From the IMG/VR virus record IMGVR_UViG_3300023096_000016, positions 1 to 27,261 of that record: a stretch of 27,261 bases of DNA, one strand, 5' to 3'. This document shows positions 14,190 to 19,437 of the stretch, one piece after another; the stretch's first letter is position 1, and each line of letters begins with the position of its first letter. The stretch comes from a virus. The notes beneath the pieces are model-generated. The model was not told where the DNA came from and ran no database searches. It worked only from the letters and a program-made list of their open reading frames with translations. A program made the translations under genes and the position numbers.

Positions 14190-14881
14190 AGATTATTATC
14201 CCTGGAAATCCAATTTCTCAAGCAAGAATGAGATCTGTAGTCAGAAACGGTTTTGTTTCTGTTTATGATCCGCTTAGTAAACAAAAGAATGAAACTAAAA
14301 CTTTTTTAAAGAATTACACAAAAGATTTTCCAAATTTGCAAGATGCGAAAAGTTATTATGTTTGTATTCACTTTTATTTGCCGTTTCCAAAATCAATCAA
14401 TAAATCTGAAAAAAACATACTTAGTTGGATTCGTGATTGTGCTAATAAAAAACCTGATATTGATAATTTAGCTAAATTTTATTTAGATTGTTGTAATGAA
14501 ATTATTTATAGCGATGATCAAAAAATAACTAAATTACATATGACTAAAATTTATAGTCAAAATCCGAGAACGGAAATACACATAATGAAAAATAAAGAAT
14601 TAGATTTACCAAAAGAAGTTTTAGGAATTTTAGAAATTTTTGATATCAACGAATACAAGGAATTTATTAATGAACTTACAAAGATTAACATGCACGTCGA
14701 TTTTTTTAAGGAAGCATCTTCTGACAATACTAATGAAAGTGACATTGAAAAGAATCAAGAAATACTTAAACAAGCAGCGCATTTCTTAAGTTATTTTTCT
14801 GAAAAGTACGCTCCGATTTTAAACAAAGTTAAGAAAAAATGGCCTCTTTATTATCAAAAAGAAGGAATTAAAAATGGATGA
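14186..14881 (+). CDS. rusA: RusA-family Holliday junction resolvase with C-terminal extension
   Basis: 231 residues. The start is TTG at 14186, overlapping the previous stop (TTGA); the sequence from there, KIIIPGNPISQARMR, is the family N-terminus, so this start is preferred over the first ATG, which would remove it. The catalytic set is KPDIDNLAKF (Asp91 and Asp93) and SDDQKI (Asp110/111). RusA cuts four-way junctions to process recombination and replication intermediates before packaging. The family is usually about 120-140 residues; about 90 extra C-terminal residues (charged, helical, LTKINMHVDFFKEASS and on) are unexplained. Partners: RecT and YqaJ on the other arm. Confidence 0.85.
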   Translation: MKIIIPGNPISQARMRSVVRNGFVSVYDPLSKQKNETKTFLKNYTKDFPNLQDAKSYYVCIHFYLPFPKSINKSEKNILSWIRDCANKKPDIDNLAKFYLDCCNEIIYSDDQKITKLHMTKIYSQNPRTEIHIMKNKELDLPKEVLGILEIFDINEYKEFINELTKINMHVDFFKEASSDNTNESDIEKNQEILKQAAHFLSYFSEKYAPILNKVKKKWPLYYQKEGIKNG

Positions 14882-15119
14882 CATAAGATTAATGACTGTA
14901 AAACAAATGCTAATTGTTATGTGTTCGTTCTTGATATTGTTTATTATCTTTGTGATTGGAGCTACTATATATACAGGATCTAAGAATTATCATATTTACA
15001 AAGATGATTACGAACTTGATAGAATTTTGAGAAAAATCAAAGAATCTGAAAAAACATTTTATTTGTATTCTCCTTATTCTCGTGAAGTTTTCATTCTTGA
15101 AAATGATATGAAAAGTTAA
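14874..15119 (+). CDS. Small single-pass membrane protein
   Basis: 81 residues. The N-terminal 12 residues are followed by one hydrophobic helix (about 12-34, LIVMCSFLILFIIFVIGATI), then a charged helical tail with DDYELDRILRKIKESEK and a final FYLYSPYSREVFILEN. It overlaps the end of rusA by 8 bp, with AAGGA just upstream of its ATG. No family recognised. One anchor with a cytoplasmic or periplasmic tail would suit a lysis-related or membrane-docking factor, but there is no evidence for either. The gene is the last before a strong terminator. Confidence 0.6.
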   Translation: MDDIRLMTVKQMLIVMCSFLILFIIFVIGATIYTGSKNYHIYKDDYELDRILRKIKESEKTFYLYSPYSREVFILENDMKS

Positions 15120-15142
15120 ACAACGACCTCCAATTTGTTGTG

Positions 15143-15180
15143 AGACTATCTAATCACTAACAAAGTTAGATAGTCTTTTA
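15143..15180 (+). terminator. Strong Rho-independent terminator closing the replication block
   Basis: AGACTATCTAA (15143-15153) pairs perfectly with TTAGATAGTCT (15166-15176) over a 12-base loop and is followed by TTTTATT. It lies 23 bases after the membrane-protein stop, ending the rightward early operon before the small terminase gene. Confidence 0.85.
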
Positions 15181-15229
15181 TTAATAAATTTAGTAATATA
15201 AAATTTTAAATGACAAAAAAAGATATATT

Positions 15230-15679
15230 ATGCCAGCTGGAAGACCTGAAAAAAAAATTGACTGGGAATTAGTAGACAGAATGCTTGAAGCTAATTGTTC
15301 GGCTAAAGAAATTGCTTCACATTTTGGTATGTATTATCAGACGTTTTATGAAAAAATTGCTGAAAAATACAATACAAATTTTACGAATTATGCAGCATCT
15401 AAGAGAGAGAGCGGACTAGCTCGTTTAAAATTGTCACAATTTGAGAAGGCAATTAACAATTCTAGCACCGGGAATGTTCAAATGCTAATTTGGCTTGGAA
15501 AGAATTTACTCGGACAAAAAGAAACTGTTTCAACAGAGAATTCAGTAAACGAAAATACGATGAGTCAATTTACTGCTTTGATGAAACAAATTTCAGAACT
15601 TCAATCCCCATCGGGAATTTCTTTTAATTCAGACTTGAATATTGACGAGATTAACATAATCAACGAGCAAAAGTCGTAA
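15230..15679 (+). CDS. Phage terminase small subunit
   Basis: 149 residues. It begins PAGRPEKKIDWELVDRMLEA, then a helix-turn-helix: CSAKEIASHFGMYYQTFYEKI (about 24-44), typical of the DNA-recognition end of small terminases. The block GLARLKLSQFEKAI and NVQMLIWLGKNLLGQKE is the family's conserved helical part leading into oligomerisation. It recognises packaging sites on phage DNA and hands it to the large subunit. The large subunit gene is 3.76 kb away with a block of opposite genes in between. The last 79 bases overlap the end of the converging 141-residue gene. No clear SD is visible upstream. Confidence 0.85.
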   Translation: MPAGRPEKKIDWELVDRMLEANCSAKEIASHFGMYYQTFYEKIAEKYNTNFTNYAASKRESGLARLKLSQFEKAINNSSTGNVQMLIWLGKNLLGQKETVSTENSVNENTMSQFTALMKQISELQSPSGISFNSDLNIDEINIINEQKS

Positions 15680-16026
15680 TGATTAATAGGAGATAACATC
15701 GCTTGATTCGGTAAATTTTCAATATCTTCTACCATTTTATCAAGCAATTTTATAAGATTATCTTTTGATGGTGCGCAATTTAAGACGGTGTTTGAAAGCT
15801 TCAATTGCGCATCATTAAATTCATCATCTTTATCTATCACTTGAATAGCAATCTCTCTGTCTGAATCATCTATTCTTAAAAAGTTTTCCCAGTTTTTAGC
15901 AGCACATTCATTACGAACATTACCGCCTGAAATAGAGATCTCGTCACATACGCACTTTACATAATCAAACTCATGAAAAGATTCTAATACTGTTTGACAA
16001 AGTTTGCATTTAGCTCTATTTCTCAT
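15601..16026 (-). CDS. Cys-motif protein (DUF7695-like N-terminus)
   Basis: 141 residues. N-terminal MRNRAKCKLC, ESFHEFDYVKCVCDEISISGG has Cys at 7, 10, 25 and 27 and a FHEFDYVKC spacing that fits a small zinc-binding domain seen in phage hypothetical proteins (I recall it as DUF7695, from memory). The C-terminal 90 residues are acidic and helical, with QLKLSNTVLNCAPSKDNLIKLLDKM. It is last in the leftward accessory block and its 3' end overlaps the small terminase gene tail by 79 bases. Its function is not known; nucleic-acid or protein binding through zinc is a guess. Confidence 0.6.
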   Translation of the reverse strand: MRNRAKCKLCQTVLESFHEFDYVKCVCDEISISGGNVRNECAAKNWENFLRIDDSDREIAIQVIDKDDEFNDAQLKLSNTVLNCAPSKDNLIKLLDKMVEDIENLPNQAMLSPINHYDFCSLIMLISSIFKSELKEIPDGD

Positions 16027-16321
16027 TAGATTCCTCTATTTTTGGTACTTTAGGTAAAGGCATCCAATGGGTAAATAATATGTTTTCTCCCTCAAATCCC
16101 GCATCACATGTCCATAGAGTTCCACTATTTCCGCTATTTTTAAAATAGTTTACAACGTGCATATTTCCAACGTAAGAATATATTAAAATTCTTTGATAAT
16201 GATTTTCAGGCAACTGATCTTTAACACTAATCCATCCAGCCATTTTCATTTTTGATAATGGGTTTCCTTTGTCATCTACAAAACACATCCTATTTAAATA
16301 TTCCTGATTATTGTTTATCAT
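16016..16321 (-). CDS. DUF551 protein (copy 1)
   Basis: 101 residues. The DUF551 pattern is clear: GWISVKDQLPEN, RILIYSYV, and FTHWMPLP at the end. DUF551 is a small beta domain widespread in phages with no known biochemical function. It starts 14 bases inside the next DUF551 gene, so the two are coupled and probably arose by duplication. An N-terminal extension (MINNNQEYLNRMCFVDDKG) precedes the domain. Likely accessory function; no enzyme motif. Confidence 0.75.
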   Translation of the reverse strand: MINNNQEYLNRMCFVDDKGNPLSKMKMAGWISVKDQLPENHYQRILIYSYVGNMHVVNYFKNSGNSGTLWTCDAGFEGENILFTHWMPLPKVPKIEESNEK

Positions 16322-16619
16322 TTTTTATTATCCTTTTCATTGAAACATCAAATTCATCACTATCAGATAAATGTTCCATTATTATCATAATTTTTGGTTT
16401 ACTTGGTTTGTCAAGATTATAAGAATCTACTCTTTGCCAAAAATGTGTCCACCTACATTTATCATCTTCAAAAGAATACCACCCTTCACTAGGATCGCAT
16501 TCAATAGCTTCTCTTCCCACATAAACGCGACAGCCTAAAAGCACTTCTCTATCCCTCCAAAAAATCCAAACAACTTCAAAAGGAGAGGGGAGTTCATCTT
16601 TAACACTTATCCAATTCAT
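16308..16619 (-). CDS. DUF551-like protein (copy 2)
   Basis: 103 residues, opening NWISVKDELPSPFEVVWIFWRD, the DUF551 signature, then VLLGCRVYVG and WYSFEDDKCRWTHFWQRVDS, where WTHFWQR replaces the usual THWMPLP ending. It continues past the domain with a helical tail. It is diverged from the other copy (16016-16321), but the WISVKDELP opening and the aromatic ending match. Both lie in the leftward accessory block. Function unknown. Confidence 0.65.
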   Translation of the reverse strand: MNWISVKDELPSPFEVVWIFWRDREVLLGCRVYVGREAIECDPSEGWYSFEDDKCRWTHFWQRVDSYNLDKPSKPKIMIIMEHLSDSDEFDVSMKRIIKNDKQ

Positions 16620-16626
16620 TTTTTCC

Positions 16627-16767
16627 CTATTTCTTTAAGGCTTCTTCGATTGCATCGCCGATTTTCATATTATCAAGATAAGCTTTCTCGAGCTCATTTA
16701 AATATCGCTTACACATATCACAATCACATCTTTTAGCGCGTGCTATCATATCAGGTGTTACAGTCAT
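16627..16767 (-). CDS. 46-aa CxCxxC protein
   Basis: Reading the minus strand from the ATG at 16767 gives 46 residues: MTVTPDMIARAKRCDCDMCK then a helix LNELEKAYLDNMKIGDAIEEALKK. The motif VTP-x-x-I-x-x-x-K-x-C-x-C-x-x-C recurs in the 102-residue upstream gene (TVTPKIIHTKKCSCYLC), so a shared small metal-binding knuckle is likely. The start directly follows that gene's stop (TAA-ATG). Too short for ordinary gene finders but supported by the motif and coupling. Confidence 0.55.
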   Translation of the reverse strand: MTVTPDMIARAKRCDCDMCKRYLNELEKAYLDNMKIGDAIEEALKK

Positions 16768-17076
16768 TTATTTAGTTTCCTTTCTGTTTAAACAATCTTT
16801 CGGAACGCCGATAAGTGTATTATTATTATAAGATTTATCTTCGCTTGAAAGTAAGATTGCCATCTTCGAATTATTACTAAGATTTTTATCACCCTCACAC
16901 AGATAGCAACTACATTTCTTAGTATGTATTATCTTGGGTGTTACTGTCTTTTCATCACTTATTTTATTTCTTAAACTTTCATTCTCTTTCTTAAGTTTTT
17001 CATTTTTATGTTTCTGAAATTCTATTTTTATAGACAAATATAAAACTTGTATTTTCATCCAAAATGTTTTAAGCAT
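16768..17076 (-). CDS. Coiled-coil protein with CxCxxC knuckle
   Basis: 102 residues from the ATG at 17076, chosen because AAGGGAAAG lies a few bases before it; an ATG at 17091 would add five residues. It has an amphipathic, hydrophobic N-terminus (LKTFWMKIQVLYLSIKIEF), a charged coiled coil (EKLKKENESLRNKI), then TVTPKIIHTKKCSCYLCEG, the knuckle shared with the 46-residue neighbour, and a polar tail. Its start overlaps the end of the RHH gene. Function unknown; coiled coil with a possible metal site suggests a binding or scaffolding role. Confidence 0.5.
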   Translation of the reverse strand: MLKTFWMKIQVLYLSIKIEFQKHKNEKLKKENESLRNKISDEKTVTPKIIHTKKCSCYLCEGDKNLSNNSKMAILLSSEDKSYNNNTLIGVPKDCLNRKETK

Positions 17077-17221
17077 TTTCTTTCCCTTCATCTTTTATTA
17101 CATGTTTCATAAGCAGATCTACAATTATCTTTTGTATGCTAATTTCTTTGTCTACTGCATACATCTTTAGCTTCTTGTGAATATCCGCATCTAAGCGGAT
17201 AACGAATTGTGTTTGTTTCAT
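17069..17221 (-). CDS. Ribbon-helix-helix DNA-binding protein, 50 aa
   Basis: 50 residues from the ATG at 17221, preferred because GAAGGA lies 5 to 10 bases upstream; longer versions exist but run through the previous gene. Sequence QTQFVIRLDADIHKKLKMYAVDKEISIQKIIVDLLMKHV in sections: a strand FVIRLD, helix DIHKKLKMYAVDK, turn, helix SIQKIIVDLLMKH. This is the Arc/CopG plan. It is one of four such small proteins in the window. Nearby is a perfect inverted repeat at 17470-17487, in the region upstream of this operon, which could be its operator. Confidence 0.7.
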   Translation of the reverse strand: MKQTQFVIRLDADIHKKLKMYAVDKEISIQKIIVDLLMKHVIKDEGKENA

Positions 17222-17222
17222 A

Positions 17223-17447
17223 TCATCCTTCATATCCACTAAACCCCTGATAATCTTCTTTAAAATGCTTTTTGTATAAAGAGTAATATTCATCTATCAT
17301 CTCTTGATAAACATCTATACGAGCTTGTAAAAGATCTTTTTCTTTCTTTGTTTTACAATAAGTAGATTCTACTTCTTCTAAATACCTTTTCTTGTTTCTT
17401 AAAGAATCTAAGTAATCTTCATTCATTTTAAAGTATGTCATGTCCAT
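17223..17447 (-). CDS. Charged helical (coiled-coil) small protein
   Basis: 74 residues, almost all charged or aromatic helix: YFKMNEDYLDSLRNKKRYLEEV, then TKKEKDLLQARIDVYQEMIDEYYSLYKK. No motif for enzymatic function. AAAGG about 8 bases before the ATG is a good ribosome-binding site. It is first of its transcription unit, immediately downstream of the AT-rich region with the ATGATAT inverted repeat, and it is followed by the RHH gene after 1 base. The pattern suggests a coiled-coil dimer, possibly an anti-host or regulator partner. Confidence 0.55.
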   Translation of the reverse strand: MDMTYFKMNEDYLDSLRNKKRYLEEVESTYCKTKKEKDLLQARIDVYQEMIDEYYSLYKKHFKEDYQGFSGYEG

Positions 17448-17469
17448 TTTGTAACCTTTGTTTGTTGTT

Positions 17470-17487
17470 ATGATATAAACATATCAT
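17470..17487. promoter_or_regulatory. Inverted repeat ATGATAT-AAAC-ATATCAT: candidate operator
   Basis: A perfect 7-bp inverted repeat with a 4-bp centre sits 23 bases before the ATG of the coiled-coil gene at 17447 and upstream of the RHH gene. On the transcribed (minus) strand TGTTAACATGATATG precedes the start. Its place fits an operator for the RHH protein or a local regulator; direct evidence is lacking. Confidence 0.4.
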
Positions 17488-17556
17488 GTTAACACATTTA
17501 ACACAACACAAAAGATGAAAATAAATGTAAGTTGCTAAGAAATAATGCTTTAAATA

Positions 17557-17841
17557 CTAAGAATATCTATCAACTCTCATTTCATAGAATAAATGTTTGA
17601 TATAATAATGCATTGAAAAGTGCTCATAACTTTCTTTGACTAAATTAAACTCATAGAATTCAATTTTTTCTGGTATTAATGGGGGCTCACTACTGAGAAA
17701 ATTAAACTTATCTAACAATTTTGTGCATTTAGGAATGCGATAAACATCTGAAGGTACAATGTCACCTTCTACTATATCCTCTTTATCCCATCCTTTATCA
17801 TCTTTAAAGTGATAGACTGTACGAATGATTTCTTTTTTCAT
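17557..17841 (-). CDS. Hypothetical accessory protein, 94 aa
   Basis: 94 residues: IIRTVYHFKDDKGWDKEDIVEG and DIVPSDVYRIPKCTKLLDKF, ending YEHFSMHYYIKHLFYEMRVDRYS. The mix of aromatic, charged residues and the beta-like start are compatible with a compact domain, but no family is recognised. It directly follows the 107-residue gene (TAG-ATG junction). An AT-rich region of 109 bases without a gene separates it from the next leftward unit. Confidence 0.55.
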   Translation of the reverse strand: MKKEIIRTVYHFKDDKGWDKEDIVEGDIVPSDVYRIPKCTKLLDKFNFLSSEPPLIPEKIEFYEFNLVKESYEHFSMHYYIKHLFYEMRVDRYS

Positions 17842-18165
17842 CTAAAACTCCTTGTCATGCTGACAGCATTCTTCTTCGTCTTCTTCTTCATTTTCTCTAT
17901 GATATAAATCAGCATCTATTTTAGCAGTTAAACCACCTAATAATAAAAAACCTTTATATTTTTCTTCTTCTTCAGTGCGCGTCAGAAGATCGCAAATTTG
18001 TGTTAATCGCTCTAAAATAGTTTCATGACTTAGCATATTTTTTTGATTATCTTTTTCATCTAGCATTTTTTGCTTTATCAACTGTTCAGTGAGTGTTGCT
18101 CTTAGTTCTTGTAATTTCTCATGTCTACTTAACATGTCTAATATTTCTTTCATTGCGTTGCTCAT
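17842..18165 (-). CDS. Hypothetical helical protein with acidic C-terminus and CCQH tail
   Basis: 107 residues, alpha-helical: MKEILDMLSRHEKLQELRATLTEQL and ERLTQICDLLTRTEEEEKYKG in parts, then an acidic run (ENEEEDEEE) and the ending CCQHDKEF. That ending recurs in the HAD protein 27 bases upstream (CCQHNEEF), and the DNA matches at about 22 of 27 positions. The stop abuts the next gene's ATG. Function unknown. The last part also carries the ribosome-binding site (AAGGAG) for the downstream gene. Confidence 0.55.
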   Translation of the reverse strand: MSNAMKEILDMLSRHEKLQELRATLTEQLIKQKMLDEKDNQKNMLSHETILERLTQICDLLTRTEEEEKYKGFLLLGGLTAKIDADLYHRENEEEDEEECCQHDKEF

Positions 18166-18192
18166 TGTCTTTCCTTTGTGTAATTTTTTAAG

Positions 18193-18750
18193 CTAAAACT
18201 CTTCATTATGTTGACAGCAATTAAATACAAATATTCCTCGTCTTCTCCACATTCTAATAACTTTTGGTCTATCATCGAATACGAAATCAATAATCTTACC
18301 TTCTGCAATAACTTCATCTAACCACTTTTCTTTAAGCTGATCATCTCGGGTATTATCACCGATGGGGCGCATTTTTAAATGGTTTTTCCAATCAATATCT
18401 CTTGCAAAGTGTTTTTCTAACCAATTTATTGTTTTTAATTTTATAGATTCACATCGACCACTCCATATTTGAATCGGATGACCTATTCCGAATTTTTCAC
18501 GTAATGCGTAAAATTGAAATAAAACGGGAAGTATTACTTCATCTTGATCACACGCTTCATAGAATGCTTTCCAGTCTTGTTCCCATAGACCTGGTTGACG
18601 ACCACACAAACAAATTTGATTGAAATCTTTGTTTTTATCTTTATCTGTCAAAAAGTCATGGCATAAACCACAATAATCTTCGGGAGCTTGAACAAAATGT
18701 CTTCTATGCTCACAATCTGCAAGTGTTCCGTCGAGTTCAAATATGATCAT
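18193..18750 (-). CDS. HAD-family phosphatase resembling polynucleotide 3'-phosphatase domains
   Basis: 185 residues. Motif I is FELDGTLAD (residues 4-12): canonical DxDGT but with Glu5 where the nucleophile Asp should be. Motif II is IWSGR (Ser97), motif III is Lys140 in DDQLKEKW, and motif IV is FDD (159-160). LKMRPIGDNTRDDQLKEKW and FDDRPKVIRMWRRRGI are close to T4 polynucleotide kinase-phosphatase and related phage phosphatases. Such enzymes remove 3' phosphates to repair cut RNA or DNA. An insertion at about 27-50 carries C27xxC30 and C47xC49, possibly a zinc site. The missing nucleophile could mean inactivity or altered chemistry. It starts overlapping the previous gene (ATGA). Confidence 0.75.
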   Translation of the reverse strand: MIIFELDGTLADCEHRRHFVQAPEDYCGLCHDFLTDKDKNKDFNQICLCGRQPGLWEQDWKAFYEACDQDEVILPVLFQFYALREKFGIGHPIQIWSGRCESIKLKTINWLEKHFARDIDWKNHLKMRPIGDNTRDDQLKEKWLDEVIAEGKIIDFVFDDRPKVIRMWRRRGIFVFNCCQHNEEF

Positions 18751-18959
18751 GGTGCGATTCCTTCTTCCCAGTCGTAACCTTCTTTTTTTATACCATCAAC
18801 GATATCTTGATATTCATCACCTGCAAGTATTCTAAAAACTTGATCTAAACACCATTCTTTATGATGCTCTCCATCGTGTCCCCCATGCTTAATAATCATT
18901 TGCATAGCTTCAAAAATGCGTGAATCTTTCTGTTGTGTTTCTTTTTCATCTTTATTCAT
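18747..18959 (-). CDS. Small conserved-phage-type protein, 70 aa
   Basis: 70 residues: QMIIKHGGHDGEHHKEWCLDQVFRIL in sections, DEYQDIVDGIKKEGYDWEEGIAP. The HHKEWCLDQVFRILAGD core and the WEEGIAP ending are familiar from small hypothetical phage proteins. It overlaps the HAD gene start (ATGA) and the RHH gene stop (ATGA), so it is tightly coupled. His and Cys residues in the first half might bind metal. Function unknown. Confidence 0.6.
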   Translation of the reverse strand: MNKDEKETQQKDSRIFEAMQMIIKHGGHDGEHHKEWCLDQVFRILAGDEYQDIVDGIKKEGYDWEEGIAP

Positions 18960-19135
18960 AACTTTTCCTTCTTCTTTTCCCTTTTCTCTAAGTATCTATC
19001 TATAATCTTTTGAATAAGCTCACTCATTGACATATTCAGATCATATGCTAAGAATCGAATAGCTCGATGACTTGAAGCAGTAAGTTTTAAAGTGTATTTT
19101 TTCTTATCTTCTAAGTTTTCTATTTCCACTTCCAT
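18956..19135 (-). CDS. Ribbon-helix-helix DNA-binding protein, 59 aa
   Basis: Reading the minus strand from the ATG at 19135 gives 59 residues: a basic-acidic start, then KKYTLKLTASSHRAIRFLAY, NMSMSELIQKIIDRYLEK. The strand-helix-turn-helix layout with the conserved S-E-L-I-Q-K-I-I second helix is RHH. AAGGAG lies 7 to 8 bases before the ATG, a strong site. It abuts the neighbouring RHH gene (4 bases) and overlaps the next gene by ATGA. It probably acts as a dimer on operators in this block. Confidence 0.7.
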   Translation of the reverse strand: MEVEIENLEDKKKYTLKLTASSHRAIRFLAYDLNMSMSELIQKIIDRYLEKREKKKEKL

Positions 19136-19139
19136 TTCT

Positions 19140-19304
19140 TTACTCCTTGTCTTTTTCGAGTTCTTTTTCTATTAACATAATTAACCACTTTTGAGCTGAG
19201 TTGCCTTCAGTGATCATCTTAACTTTCATTTTCTTATGAAGTTCTTTTGGCATTCTAAACCCATAAAATTGAAACTGTTCTTTTTCTTTTTTCTTAGCAC
19301 TCAT
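19140..19304 (-). CDS. Ribbon-helix-helix DNA-binding protein, 54 aa
   Basis: 54 residues from the ATG at 19304: Lys-rich start, FQFYGFRMPKELHKKMKVK, SAQKWLIMLIEKELEKDKE. Same layout as the other three RHH proteins: strand FYGFRMP, helix ELHKKMKVKMI, turn, helix SAQKWLIMLIEKEL. AAGGAA is 5 to 9 bases upstream. It is first in the leftward block, so it is the most likely autoregulator of the cassette. The 133-bp region before it is divergent with the large terminase gene. Confidence 0.7.
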   Translation of the reverse strand: MSAKKKEKEQFQFYGFRMPKELHKKMKVKMITEGNSAQKWLIMLIEKELEKDKE

Positions 19305-19437
19305 AAGTCTTCCTTTAATTAATAAATTGTTGTAAAATATACATTTCCACTTATTTATTATCTAACAAAATAATTTAATAATATACTACTATTGCACTTT
19401 CAAGTCAGACAAAGAAAAACTTAAACACGAGTATTAA
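19305..19437. promoter_or_regulatory. Divergent promoter region between accessory block and large terminase
   Basis: An AT-rich 133-bp gap. On the plus strand TATACT (19382-19387) is a candidate -10 hexamer for the terminase gene; the matching -35 is poor. On the minus strand a TATATT hexamer is present about 35-45 bases before the RHH start. No strong repeat was found. Confidence 0.35.
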
